Origin: Megamerina dolium
Taxonomy: Eukaryota > Arthropoda > Insecta > Diptera > Megamerinidae
Reading direction: 5' to 3'
Assembly (NCBI GenBank): GCA_963854835.1
Contig: OY978525.1
Location: 19,190,309-19,254,308, forward strand
DNA length: 64,000 bases
The position numbers and the translations under genes are program-made. The notes beneath the pieces are model-generated. The model was not told the DNA's origin, did not search any database, and worked only from the letters and a program-made list of their open reading frames with translations. The number at the start of each line of letters is the position of its first letter. Within the stretch, counting starts at the first letter, position 1. Positions 41,616 to 53,700 of the stretch are shown here, one piece after another.

Positions 41616-42950
41616 TCTCTATCTAGCAGTATTAAATAATTTATTTATATTACCTATTTTTGTTATATTATCAAAGCATTTATGTATGAGTACTTGTTGC
41701 GCAGAAGCACTATCGGTGAATAATCAAACGTTGGCATTTTGTAAAAATAACAAAATATATTGTCAATCAAATAACATTCGAATTAATTTAATTGCAATAT
41801 ATAAGTAGAAATGTCATTACTTCAATTTTTTAAGCGACAGGTTATGTAATTTAATTTTGACTTAAAAGATTTCTATTTGTTTTCATTGTTATTGCTGTTG
41901 TTTTGTTATTATTTTTTTTTTCTTAAATTTTTTTTCTGTAGTTTCTTTAAATGCTAACCCAATTCCAACAAGTGCCAACATACAAAGGTGTCACCCGACA
42001 TTGCCTGATTGTCTGGCAAGCAGCAGAGTTTTTCGTTTATTTTTTTAATCACTATCTTAACAGACTACATATATGTGTTGGAACTACCGCTATTACTACT
42101 ACTACTACTACTTATCTGTTTAATGTCTAGCAATCGATCAGACACTTAACTAACTAAGAGATAGACAAAAAAGCGGGAGCCATAATAAGAAGTCGAATAT
42201 TCGATAAATGAAATAATAATGAAAAACCAATAACAACAAAATCAAATCACACCGGTTATCATATTGATTAATCATTGTCGTTTTAAAAAGAGAGAAAAAT
42301 TTCCCAAACAAAAAAAAATGCCGCTTTAAAAAGAGGCAAAATCTATTTATCGAATTGAAAAATAAAATAAGCAATGACAGCGATTAATCAAATTGCACTT
42401 GGAAGCATTTGCATTAGCGAGTATAGTTATTTTTATAACTCTACTAAAATAAAAATCATTATGATAATGAGGATGATGATGATGATGATGTTATGACTAT
42501 GATGATGAAGGTTTCGTTATCTATTTAATATTTATTTCTTCTTTCTTGTATTTAATGCATCAACATCATCAGAAGAAGCGACAGCATTAACATCTCTAAC
42601 ATTATTGGCATCTAATGTGAAAGAGAGTGAGAAAGAGAAAAGACGGATTAAATGTTAGATATGTTATTTCAACACTTTAATCATACATGCATACATAGCT
42701 ACTTTAGATAGACAGCTAAATAAATAGATAGGTGGCTTAAAACACGACTAAGCGTTTTTTTTTTTGTCTTATTTCCAATAAATTCAATTTTATTAAAAAT
42801 TTTAGTGAAAGTGACTAACAGATTGAATTATTTGTTATTCTGCTCTTTCTACAACACTCCACTTCCACATAATTGAATATATTTTTCTTTCGGGAAATTT
42901 ATATCTACATACATATATTCATTATTCTATTGATATACAATAGTAACAAA
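41616..42950. other. AT-rich non-coding stretch
   Basis: Holds (TAC)n near 42093-42108 and (GAT)n near 42470-42490; no gene. Confidence 0.5.
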
Positions 42951-43016
42951 AAGAATAATAATAATTATAATAATAGTAATAATAATAGTAATAATAATAA
43001 TGATAATAATAATAAA
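42951..43016. repeat. (AAT)n-like microsatellite
   Basis: Imperfect AAT repeats with TAG and TGA variants. It directly borders a GC-rich 90-bp block at 43017-43108, after which AAT repeats resume. Confidence 0.9.
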
Positions 43017-43108
43017 AGTGCCGATGTGACATGCAGCTCGAAACTGCCGTCGTGTTCGGTGTAAATGGACCCTGTCTCGCGCGGTATGCGGAGGGAGAGT
43101 GGCGGGAT
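43017..43108. other. GC-rich block embedded in AAT repeats
   Basis: About 90 bp of GC-rich sequence (CTCGAAACTGCCGTCGTGTT, CTGTCTCGCGCGGTATGCGG, GGAGAGTGGCGGG) followed at once by ATAATAATATTAAC. A GC-rich 3' end with a TAA-type tail is what I-clade LINEs leave behind, so a 3' stub of such an element is a reasonable guess; no protein motif confirms it. Confidence 0.45.
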
Positions 43109-43468
43109 AATAATATTAACAATAATAATAATAATAATATTAAATACAATAATATTGAAAATGATTAATATTAATAACCAATTTTTAAAACTTGACATCA
43201 TGAATCACCATAACATACAGATGTACTTCTGAAAATTAAAGACTTTTGAACTGGTTTTCAACCGATAGCATTCATTCTTAAACTTATACTTAAACTCGGC
43301 TTGGATTATCATTATGACTAATAATGTATTAATATTCTTTTCCAAATCATTAAGGGTCTCAATTTTTAAGCATGAAGTCAAAATACTTGACTCTATGGAT
43401 ATAGGATATGAAGAGAATGTTAAGAATAATAATATTAACAATAATAATAATAATACCAATAATATTTG

Positions 43469-43480
43469 ATAATAATAATA

Positions 43481-43530
<50 letters not shown>
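43469..43530. repeat. (AAT)n microsatellite
   Basis: Near-perfect AAT repeats, preceded by a shorter patch at 43427-43455. Confidence 0.95.
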
Positions 43531-43533
<3 letters not shown>

Positions 43534-43649
43534 TATTGATAATGCCAATAATGCCAGTAAATAGATATGTATACCTACTTAAAAGTAAGGTTCATTCATG
43601 ATAAGTCTTTTTTTAATTTGACTTTCTAAAATGGGTTGGTTATTTTATG

Positions 43650-43650
<1 letters not shown>

Positions 43651-43684
<34 letters not shown>
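43651..43684. repeat. (TTA)n microsatellite
   Basis: Eleven TTA units, the complement of the AAT tracts 150 bp earlier; the pair could form a hairpin. Confidence 0.93.
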
Positions 43685-44223
43685 GTATATATCTATTTTT
43701 TTTCCTCACTCTTATGTGAATACTACTTGGTAAGTGGTAGTAATATTAATTAATCTTCGACAAACAATAAATGCATGGAATTTATATGTATGCGATAGTA
43801 GGAATGTTAATTTGTTAACAACAATGCTATGAAAATTCAATTTATAGTTTGTATGTATTTCGATTTTTTTTTTCCAAATTTATCTAATAGCTTCATTATA
43901 TATACTTATGTACATATACATATATGTATCTATGCATGTATTGCGATAATACAATATAATATTGAATTTAATAAGACATTCACTTTTGCCAAATATATTT
44001 GATGATTTATATATGTATTATAAACACATGTATTATACATTAGGAATACCAATCACGGACTTTCCAGAATTATAAAACTTATAGATTATTTAAAAAAGTT
44101 ATAAATAGTTGACAATGCAGCCGGGACTGTCTGCAAGACACGATCTTTTTAGATAAACTCCAATGACTATTTAATATATATCAATTGGTTGTCAGTACTG
44201 ATCCAGCACAGAATTAGAAGACA
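43685..44223. other. AT-rich non-coding stretch
   Basis: No gene or classified repeat. Confidence 0.5.
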
Positions 44224-44282
44224 CTTCTTATATTAGCCGGTCCCGAACGGCAGAACCGTTGTGACATCACCTAGTCGCAGGC
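44224..44282 (-). mobile_element. SINE fragment (body)
   Basis: Plus-strand text CTTATATTAGCCGGTCCCGA, ACGGCAGAACCGTTGTGACA, TCAC is the reverse complement of the SINE body around GTGATGTCACAAG...TTCTGCCGTTCGGAACCGGC. Truncated on both sides. Confidence 0.8.
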
Positions 44283-44783
44283 TAAGACTAATATAATAAT
44301 ATACCAACAACTTATCTTACAGACGAATCAAAGTGGAAGTTGCTGAGCAGCCTGTGGCGCGATCTTCTTAAAATCACATGCTTTCTAGAGCATTATTAAA
44401 TAACCCATTAACGAGATTAAATGTTTGCGTCAATTGAAATTTATAAAGATTTTTTTTGTGAAATGAATTTGTCCCAATTTCAAGAGTACTGCGATTCAAA
44501 GATAATACGTTTGACATAGCCTAGAACAGTGATGTTGCCAATAAACGAAATGATGGAGGACCATGAAAACCAAACACATGGACCGATAGACGGCATAAAT
44601 CGATCTAACGAAGAGAAGAGCTCATTCTTTCAAACTGGCAGCCTCTCTAGGTGCCAAAGCACTCTGCTACAAGCTTAATGGAATAGCTACAAGGCCAGAG
44701 ATCCTTAATGCGGCCTGACTTTTTAAGGAGATATTGATCGCTACTTCTTTCAGTCATTTATCAAGTATAATTTTTTCACATTG

Positions 44784-45215
44784 GGTGCCGTAGCTCAGGG
44801 GTTAGTGCGTTGGCCTTCTGATCTGTACGTCGTGAATTCAATCACCGGCTGAAGCACAACATTAATATCGAATAGATTTTTCTTTCGAAGATCATCCACC
44901 TGTCGGCAAGCAATTGACAATTCTTCCGGCAGTAACAATTTGCCACGAAAACGCTTCTGGCCGAGCTTTTCTTCCATTACTCTTGTGCGTGTTAAATTTT
45001 GGACAGTTTAAGATGGGACCTAATTATTTTATCCGGTTCCGTATGGCAGAACTCTTGTGGCATTACTTTTTCTGAGCTTTGTTACAGAGTTCTTTTAGAA
45101 GCCAAGGTCCCTTCTAATACAGTTGAAAATTTTAACACGTGCAACAGTACTGGAAGAGAAGCTCGACCAAAGGGTCCTTTGGGGCCTTTAAGTGTCACAT
45201 ATTTTTATTATTAAT
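44784..45215 (+). mobile_element. SINE composite with an inverted middle segment
   Basis: 44784-44957 is a normal plus-strand SINE head and first body part (GGTGCCGTAGCTCAGGGGTT, CACCTGTCGGCAAGCAATTG, CTTCCGGCAGTAACAATTTG, GAAAACGCTTC). 44958-45103 is minus-strand body (TGGCCGAGCTTTTCTTCCAT ... TCTGAGCTTTGTTACAGAGT, TCTTTTAGAAGC). 45106-45215 is plus again (AGGTCCCTTCTAATACAGTT, AACAGTACTGGAAGAGAAGC, CTTTAAGTGTCACATATTTT). The segment from the AGGTCCC motif to CTCGGCCA is thus present twice in opposite orientation, so this is not a simple inversion: a second copy inserted in reverse, or a template-switch event, is needed. Confidence 0.85.
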
Positions 45216-45239
45216 TTTTTTTTCTAGCAAGTAGAAACT

Positions 45240-45460
45240 GTAAGAATCTTAGTTTTGAAAAAAACATTCAACCAGGACCCAAGAAGAACGGCGACCCTAG
45301 TTGTGACACCAAACCCACTCAATCCAGCAAAGTCGTTCATATCTGATTCATCTGTATACCAGTTGAGGCTGTCAGTATTTATAGGAGAAAAGCGATCAAA
45401 TCTTTGAGGTATTCCCAGCAGGATGGCTCTTAGATTTCTGCTTAGTGAAAATCCCTAGAA
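45240..45460 (-). mobile_element. LINE RNase H domain fragment
   Basis: The minus strand encodes LSRNLRAILLGIPQRFDRFS, then SLNWYTDESDMNDFAGLSGF and GVTTRVAVLLGSW. The WYTDES(D)M...G.GV pattern is the first catalytic motif of the RNase H domain in fly non-LTR elements (usually YTDGSK). Only this piece remains; possibly from the same kind of element as the zinc-knuckle fragment at 27020-27440. Confidence 0.65.
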
Positions 45461-46555
45461 AATTCTTAGTTAAATGCTGCAAATGCATATCGTTTATTAC
45501 TGCGACCTTTCAAATTAAGGTGTGCAATAGAAAAGGGCTCAACTGATGCATTACATTCACGCAATAATTATCTCTAGAATTCGCATATATCTGACATTAA
45601 TCTCAAGTTATACATTTATTGAAAAATAAATTTTCTTATGCTAAATCGAATAAAAATAGCAGAAAATATAATAAGGTAATCATTTATACAATATCTGCTG
45701 GCGTCAGTACAATATTTAATAACTGTAACAAAACACTTATGAACTTTGACAAGGTTAAATAAGATTGCATTTGCAAGTCATTCATTCATTCACTGATTCT
45801 TTCATTATAGTTATAATTAGTGTATGATTTTTTTTTTATTTCAATCAGTCAATCAATGTATTAACTTTCATTAAGTACGTAATAATAAATAACAATTATA
45901 AGAAGAATAAGAAGAAGAGAAGGAAAATTAATCAAAAATAATATTATATCATATTATGTATTGTGTATACGTGTAATGTAATCCAATTCAATTTCCTGTT
46001 TTATATTGTAACACTAATTAAGCAAAAACCACCTTAAGCTAAAATGCTGAAATTCAACAACAACAGCAAGAGCAAATGCATATATATATATAAGTACGTA
46101 TGAGTAAATATAACAGCCACAAAAGAGACATTCAACTTTAAAAACGTAAACATAAAGCCTCGTACGCATGCTGCACACCTTAAGGCGTCCTACATAAATA
46201 CAAGTATGTACATATTGACACACAGTAAGTACATACGAGTACCCGTGGTACATTGGCACAATATTGCAATATGATATGTTGCTCCAAACGATGACTAAGT
46301 ATGCTTAATGAAAGCACATACAAAAGATTGTTTTATGCAGGAAATATGTTTCAATTTTCAATAACTAAGCGAAACAAGAAAGCAATAAGATGGCATACAA
46401 AATTGTCAGAAGAAAAATGACATAATTATCAATTATTTTTTTTTATAGAGTTTTGAACTTGATGGCTTTGAATCAAAATATATATATTCTCATTTTCTTA
46501 TATCTTCAACATTCCACAGCATTTAATCAACCAAATGTGACTAAATAGATCTAAA
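45461..46555. other. AT-rich non-coding stretch
   Basis: No gene; a GAAGAA-rich patch lies near 45900-45925. Confidence 0.5.
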
Positions 46556-46559
46556 TAAA

Positions 46560-46880
46560 TTGTAGAAAGGGCTAGGTCTGAAGAATACACCGTAGAGAAC
46601 TTACCAATCTAAGGAGAAAACCAGTTCCTGGGTAGCTTTTGCTGTGTATGGACAAGCATTGTCCTGCAGCAATAACACTTTCTGACTTCCATAACCCGTA
46701 AGTAGTCTACTTTTCTATAGTGTATCACTTAATTTGATTATTTTGGGCCTGATAATGGTGTAGTAGATTATTAGGTGTAATAGTTTGATCAGGTTCCAGG
46801 AGCGCATGGTACATAACCCACCAACAAGACAAAGTAACACTTTCGTTATACGAGTACTTGGTTTTGCAACATATGCTAAT
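46560..46880 (-). mobile_element. mariner transposase relic
   Basis: Minus strand: WWVMYHALLEPDQTIT near 46830-46780, then in another frame QKVLLLQDNACPYTAKATQE (46690-46630), with the second catalytic Asp kept, and PSPFYNLFRSI-like remains further on. Matches the central part of Mos1-like mariners (WW...YYELL.P..TI, LHDNA.PHTA). No ends found. Confidence 0.7.
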
Positions 46881-47189
46881 CGTTACTGGAACTCATAATA
46901 AGGTTAATAAGGAACTCATTTTCGATTGTTCTGGGTTTCTCATTGCATGCAATCGAATTGATTTTTGAATTTTGAATTTTGAATTGGTCTCCAAGTTATT
47001 TTTTAGTTTGATACGGATTTTAATCAAAGAAGCTGCAAGTTCTATGCCTTCAAACTGTTTTTAAGTACCTGGATTCAGATCGAAAAAGCACTTTACAAAT
47101 GCTTTCTTCCAATTACAAAAGAATGCAGAAACCAAAAAGAAAAAAAAAAATTAATGTCAGCTTCGGATAGCCGACCACCATAACTACAG

Positions 47190-47312
47190 TTGCAGATTGG
47201 AGAAAGGCAAAGAAGAAAGCCTATCCAGCGGTGAATAGAACAAGTACTGGAGAACTTGTTAACGTTTGGAAATTCCAGTTGCCGTTAGCAAGCAAAAACA
47301 GAAGTTACTAAT
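47190..47312 (+). mobile_element. RTE-like LINE C-terminal fragment
   Basis: GAACAAGTACTGGAGAACTT, GTTAACGTTTGGAAATTCCA and TTAGCAAGCAAAAACAGAAG align with the LINE C-terminus (KDQVLENLTALGISNWRQLAKNRD), with several indels. Confidence 0.6.
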
Positions 47313-47399
47313 GAAATTCTCTACCATTTCTCTCTTCTCTCTTTTTATAAAAATAAATTTAAAAAAAACTTGTATGTATGAGTTATTTTTCGATATTGA

Positions 47400-47535
47400 C
47401 AAGTTAAGTGAATTAAAATCCAGCACCTGAGATCTCTTACTGATATCGAACGCATGGAAGAACATGCTTCAGCTAAGAAGGTGTTGTATTCGATATCCGG
47501 TGGTGGAGGCAAGCAAATAAGCAGATCGCACCTTC
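47400..47535 (+). mobile_element. RTE-like LINE C-terminal fragment (second piece, out of order)
   Basis: ERMEEHASAKKVLYSISGGG is encoded at 47446-47505, matching ERMEEHAPAKKVLYSEPAGG of the LINE. In the element this block lies before the one at 47190-47312, so the two pieces are separate fragments or were rearranged. Confidence 0.7.
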
Positions 47536-49944
47536 GGCGTACTGCAGACTCTGCCACAAATTGGACTTTCAAACTGGTGCCAGAAATCGGAAAACATAAA
47601 CTACTGTCAAGAGGCTTATATAGAATTGAGTAAGTGAGGATATAAGAGGACATCATTAAAACATCAAATTGTTTACTATTTAAACGAATACTGTTTCCGG
47701 TGCTCGAGTACCGGGCTATTCATTTCGATCAATTGTCTAACGGTATAACAACGAGTATGATAACAGTCGTACTTAAGATTTTCCGTATCTAAAATGGAAG
47801 ACAGGTTCTCATCTGATCTCATATCTATGTTGATATGCTTAGACTAAATTCGTCGGTATTCCTTTCATTTCAAATACCAAATGCCATCTATGTATTGTAT
47901 AATGACCTTTACAGCATATCAAAATGTTGACAGAAATTCCCATATGCTACCAATTTAACATTGAATGCTGCAGGAAACGTTGCTTTAAATATTGCGCTTC
48001 TGAGACTAATTGGCCAACAATTTAGTGTCTCATTTAATTATTTAAGAGTGTAACAAAACCGGAAGTAAAAAAAAACAACAACAACAAAAGCTAAAACCAC
48101 TCATTTTCCCAAATTCAATTAAAGATAATTTTTTTAAAACAACATTCACACACATTCATACACACACACACATTATTATTGTTATTATTTCCACTAAAAT
48201 TGCCTACCGTTATTATTATATTTCTATATATCTCATCAGAAAACCTTAACCACAATAATTATGCAATTAACAGTAAATATTACAAAACAATTCAATATAA
48301 CAATGGTAATAAAATAGTTTCAACTGTGCTACCTACCTATGCGATATGTAGATATGAATATAGCTGTATGTATGTTGTATGTTGCATAGGTAAGTGATGT
48401 GAAAAGAAGAATAAAATGATTATGCGATATGTATTGCGACAAGCTAAGCAAAACGTCATTATTTACATCATCTTATCATATCATAAGGAATATTAAATGT
48501 CTCTAGAATACAGGGCTTCAATGCCTCAATCGACTATTGTGGCTTTGGGAATCCACGTTATTTACTCAACTCATTCTTTATGGCTGGAAATCGCCAAGAA
48601 GAATAATAGAAGGAAATTAGATGATTCGGAAGATGATTAGGTGCTGTCTTTAAAGTACTTTGAAAAGATCTACGAAGATCGCGAGATCGTCACCCGAGCA
48701 ACGTCATTCAATCAAATCAAATCAAATATGTCAAAGTGACAGATATCATCTACCAGAGTTAACATTTCGCAATACATATCGCACAATCTACGTTATGCAT
48801 CAGAATATAATATCAACTATTATTTTGAGGGATTTCTTTGATATTTATTTCATAAATCTTATAAATAATTTTTCATAAATTTTAAATAAAATTAACAATG
48901 AATAAAATAAACACGCATATGCACACATACATACATACATACAGCTTACATATGCACAAATATCTTAATACGTATATCGTAATACGTACTCGTATGCATA
49001 TATTGGACAGAGTAATTATTTTTTAATGTAACAAAGTAATATCAAAGCGAAACGATCAAGTCACGCAAGCACCAGAACGTTATAAAGCGGCAAGTAGTTG
49101 AAGAAGAAGAAGCAGAAGAAGGCAGAAAAGATGAAGCAGAAGCAGAAGTTGAGGGAAAAATTCCTATAATATCAACAGCAATAACAACAACAACAACAAC
49201 AACCGAAAATAATAAGAATAAAAATTTAATAAGAAAATTCAATCACACGAAAGTTAGCCAACTAGCTGTGAGTATGTAACTAGCTTGATATTTATTTTGT
49301 CTTTTTTACCAAAAAAAAAAAAAGAAAACAACAACAACATATACACTCATTCATATATACTGTTAAGTTGGCAACATTGGTCACTTCAAAACACGCACGC
49401 ATATATCATTGCCAATGCTGAGGTTCTGTTGTTGTTGTTGTTGTTGTTGCTGTTATTTTTGTTTATATATATATTATTGAGTATGGAAATGATTTAAGAA
49501 GTATGAGCAGTTGCAACAAACAGCCTCATCATCATTCGCCATCAGCATCAACATCGCTATGATCAGCGCCACTGTTTCTACTACCGCCTTCAACATGATC
49601 ATCGTCGAGGTAATGATGATTATTATCATCATTACGATCATTAAAAAAACACCATCAACACTTGGTCAAATAACGTTAGTCCAAACACGCAAATCTCACA
49701 CACACACACACACATACGCGTTTATTGTTAGAGGGTTCAACAAAAAGACAGTGAGGCAAGAAGAAACACGCATTTGAGTAGTATTTTTTAAATTGAAAAA
49801 ATACGTAAATAAAAAATAAATAATTTTTTTTTATTACCTTTGCCAAAGCATGTATGTTAGATCTGTCCAAAGTCTTCTGTTTTCGAACATATATATCGAT
49901 TGGTTTTAGCTAATCTATTTCGCTACTCGCTCCATTTATTTCTT
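47536..49944. other. AT-rich non-coding stretch with simple repeats
   Basis: Holds (CA)n near 48160-48173 and 49699-49713, (CATA)n near 48925-48941, GAAGAAGAAG near 49100-49115, (CAA)n near 49183-49202 and (TTG)n near 49425-49449. No gene; the many Leu/Val/Ser-run open frames come from these repeats. Confidence 0.55.
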
Positions 49945-50484
49945 CTAATCTATTTTGATTGATATGGTTAAAAAGTGGTGATTTTAATACAAGGGTTAAA
50001 GAGCCTGTGGGAAGGCTAGCAAGATTTGAAGACGCTGAATTGGAGGCCTTCTTGGACAAAGGCCCGTATCATCTGTATAAAGGGAAGTCATTTTTGCATA
50101 GTACCGTTACTGGCGACGTAAAATTGATCTATTATGACAACCCTAAGCGTAAAATGCTATATATTAGACCTTGTCAAATAAGCAAATCCACTCTAAAGCC
50201 GAATATCCATAGTTCGGAGGTGATGCTATGTATTTGATGAGTTCAGAAGGGTATTATGAGCTGCTAAAACTGGATAAAGTTATCAAAAATTGAGTTGACA
50301 CGACCTTGGCCTTATAAGATGAGCGCTTTTATTGGGGCGGAATTCATGCGCTCCCTCTTAGGAGGGAAAGAATTGTATCTTCCGAAGGTAAATACTTTGA
50401 CTAAATTACATATGCTGTAGCAATTTTTTAAAATAAAGCCTCAAAGTTGGGAAAAAATTGCTTGAAATATACTTGTACACCCAA
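49945..50484 (+). mobile_element. Mos1-like mariner relic with internal deletion and right end
   Basis: Plus strand 49970-50237: KSGDFNTRVKEPVGRLARFE, DAELEAFLDKGPY, then directly KSFLHSTVTGD and LIYYDNPKRKML, SKSTLKPNIHSSEVMLCI. After this the sequence skips the second and third catalytic Asp and resumes with LALKDERFYWGGIHALP and SSEGKYFD-stop (about 50310-50380). The end reads ACTTGTACACCCAA followed by TA (50471-50486), like the GGTGTACAAGT of mauritiana-type mariner ends. Two deletions remove helix-turn-helix linker and catalytic core. No left end seen. Confidence 0.82.
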
Positions 50485-52962
50485 TAGAATAGGCATATTT
50501 GGTAGGAAGACTAACATTTTAATGGGTAAAATAACTTTGCTAGAAATACAAGGATGACTCCTCCTCTTTCATATAGCTCCAATATAAATTCACGAATTTT
50601 CCTAGAGGTTAAACCTCCATAACGTGTTTAATCGTCTATCTAGCGCAATTATATTTTAAATGTATATTAATATTTTATAGAGAAATAACTCATCGAGAAC
50701 GAATTGAGACGTTCGCATTTAGCAGGTGACAGAAAATTTTGCGGCTAAATTTTTACCATAACACAACCTCAATTTTTTTGTGCCTTTTTGACCAACCAAA
50801 GGTTGGGAAACGTTTATTAAACATTTTACTTTGCAAAGGACTTTTCGAAAATGTTTCGATGCAAAAAAAAAAAAAGATCATAGTCTGACAAGTGAACAGA
50901 TCTAATACATATGTATATGAATATACTATATTTACTCCCTCTTCCTATCAGTAAAAGTATGTATGTAGTAGAAAACGCATTGCTATATACGTATGAGAGC
51001 CTTCTAAATGAGCTACAATGAAAAAAAAATTACTTGCGCACGATTTGCAAATTATTTTAACCAAGTGTAAATGGGGAAATTCTTCTATTGTATGTCATAT
51101 GCGAGTATTATACCATACATGTGTATACTTACGATACCATTACACTATGTACGTACGAGTACAAAACTCTGACTATGTCTAGTCTAGTAGCAATCAAATA
51201 TCGAAGTAACCACTGTCTTGCAACGTTTTGAAATTAGAAACTACCGTTAAATGTTCATAGATAGATCATTTGAAATTGGTTTTAATTTAAAATTGGGTGA
51301 TTTAGTAGTTTTTCCTGTTTTCTGTTTTATTCATTTTACATTTTTACATTTTCTTCCATTCTGCCATTCTACATATTAGTACTACCTAGCTAGTATTGTT
51401 TTATCAGTAACTCGTTGATGATGATGGTGATGGTGATGATGATGATGAGTATTACTTTCTGTTTTCTTTTTTTTTTCTTTTACCAGTCATTAAATGATGG
51501 CAGCTGAAATATTGTATAAACATTTATTAGCTTACCATTCTCATTACTAGTTAGTAGTTGTACTACTATGTACTATACTAGTAGGTAGTAATATTCATAT
51601 GAGTAATATGCACTTATTATACTCTCACGGTAGTGATTTGTGGTGAGTTTAAATACAAGAAAATATTGCGTGTATTTTTCATCAATACCAGATTGCTAGC
51701 GCGAAAATACTCGTACTACATAAATGTTCATATGCTCATATCTATAGGTTTTTATCTATTTGAGCATATTTTGCGCACAATTAGCATAGCTATTTAGATG
51801 AGTAATGAGTTCGTAAGAGGGCGTTACTGCAGCCATTTCTTGTTTATTGGCTGTGGTGATTTTGTTTTTTTTTTTTTATTACTTTATTCTTAAAAAGAAA
51901 GTATTTTGAACAATAATAGTTAAAAACATAAGTAACTAAATAGTATGGAACTGCCAATGGGGGATTTAATATTCCCATAGTTTCGATTTAGTAGTAGTTT
52001 TTGTACAACTTTCAATTAAAAGTAAGTGACAAAAACTATAACATTTTCTAATGTTTTAAAGCTAATACAATAAACATTTTTCCGACTCACATATTGTGAA
52101 AGAATGCTTATTGTGGGAAGAAATGTGAGAGATGATATTCCATATATCTTATCATCGTGTAATTTGAATAAACAGCCAAATAAATAAACAACGGCGAGTG
52201 CTGCGTTATTTGATGCAACAATTGTAATTTAATTAATAACAAAGTGTAATTTAATTAGAAAACACATTGATTTTCATAGACATCAGCAATTCACATACCT
52301 TATGTTTACATATTGTATTTATAGGTATAATCATGTTACTTGAGGAAAACATTTCTCATTTCTTCATATTACATGGTGTGAATAAAATTTGCCCACGGTG
52401 CTCCAATGTGCATAATCGCATACATTATGCATGCGAAAAATCAAATTGCATAAATCAATAATAAATATTTGCAACGTAATTAGATTTTGAATTTCGATAT
52501 ACTAAACTTGATGCTAATGGGGGTTAACCCTACTTAGGTATTATATTAAATAAGCAAAGTATTAAAAAAAATTATTTCGCAATACTTAACTTAAAGGAAA
52601 ATTGGAAGTAGACTTACACAGTAGCGCCACCGATTAATATATGAGTGAATATAAAAGCTCGAACTTTCGCACCATAGAACCGAAAGAACTCTGCTTAAGG
52701 ATTTCGCTATTTTGTCCGAGACTTTCTGCTCCAGATATTCCACACATGTTGACGGACAAGAAAATAGTTAGCCGAGTGGAACATTCAAAATAGCTCCTCA
52801 TGGAAACCAGTAGAGATCTTAGACATTACCAAAACCATTGGTACAGTAGTGAAACACGCTATTCCTAGTATGACCAACAAAGTGCTGAATAAGAGCTAGT
52901 ACATGTACAAAGCGCTGATAGCCGGAGGTATATATACAGTACGACCTCTTAAGAGCTAAGTA
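50485..52962. other. Non-coding stretch
   Basis: AT-rich; (GAT/GGT)n at 51418-51447. The part 52640-52960 is less AT-rich and may be a decayed insertion, but no motif was found. Confidence 0.5.
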
Positions 52963-53700
52963 TTAGGTTGGCAAGTAAGTAATTGGTATTAGTTTGACGC
53001 CAGTTTTAATATGGAGTCCATAAACGGGCATTTCCGTCATATTTTACTTTTTTCCCTTCCGTAAAAGAAAGAACGCAGCGCATGCTGCTAAAAGGTTACG
53101 TGATATGTATGATGAGAAAGCATTTAAAGAAAAACAGTGTCGAAATTGGTTTGACAAATTTTTCGCTCAAAAATGACAAACGATTAGGTCGATCAGTTGA
53201 GCTTAAGCGCTTTTCAATATTTTCGATGCCTTGTTTGTGGATTGATTTAACTTTTGCCTCAAAATATGTGTTTGTTTCAGCTATTACTTCTTCATTTGAG
53301 TAAAGTATTTTTCCCTGAAGCATTGTTTTCAAGTCTGCAAACAGCCAATAATCGCTGGGAGCCAAATCTGGCGAATATTGTGGGTGCGGCAACAATTCGA
53401 AGTGTAATAACGACCTGTGATATGGACCTGTAACATGTTTTGATGAAAAATAACTTTTCTATTTTGCAATTGAGGTCATTTTACTGCGATTTCGTTCTTC
53501 AATCGCTCCAATAACGCTTTGTAATATTCGGTATTGATGGTTCTTTCTTTCAACATAATCGATGAATATTAAACCGTATGTATACCAAAATACAGAGTCC
53601 AATACCTTGCCAGCTGACTGTTGAGTATTTGGTCGCTTTGGACGACTTTCTCTACTCATCATCAGTTCACTATCTGTAATAGCATTGGAGTATAATAATG
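52963..53700 (+). mobile_element. mariner relic with its catalytic half inverted
   Basis: A left end TTAGGTTGGCAAGTAAGTAA (52963, after TA) and an ATG at 53011 (MESINGHFRHILLF) lead into the plus-strand HTH: NAAHAAKRLRDMYDEKAFKE, KQCRNWFDKF and KNDKRLGRSVEL (to about 53200). From about 53205 the sequence switches strand: the minus strand of 53205-53660 encodes RPKRPNTQQSAGKVLDSVFW, GLIFIDYVERK, LLPHPQYSPDLAPSDYWLFA, DLKTMLQGKILYSNEEVIAE and GIENIEKR, i.e. the normal C-terminal part. The HQDNAP motif has decayed to HQNMLQ. No right end found. Confidence 0.82.

Noticed and set aside
42922..43201. Leucine/tyrosine-rich membrane proteins
   Set aside because: Products of AAT/ATT repeats translated in three frames.
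49042..49242. Small secreted protein on minus (Val/Ser-rich)
   Set aside because: Frame is made of TTG, TTC and GAAG simple repeats.
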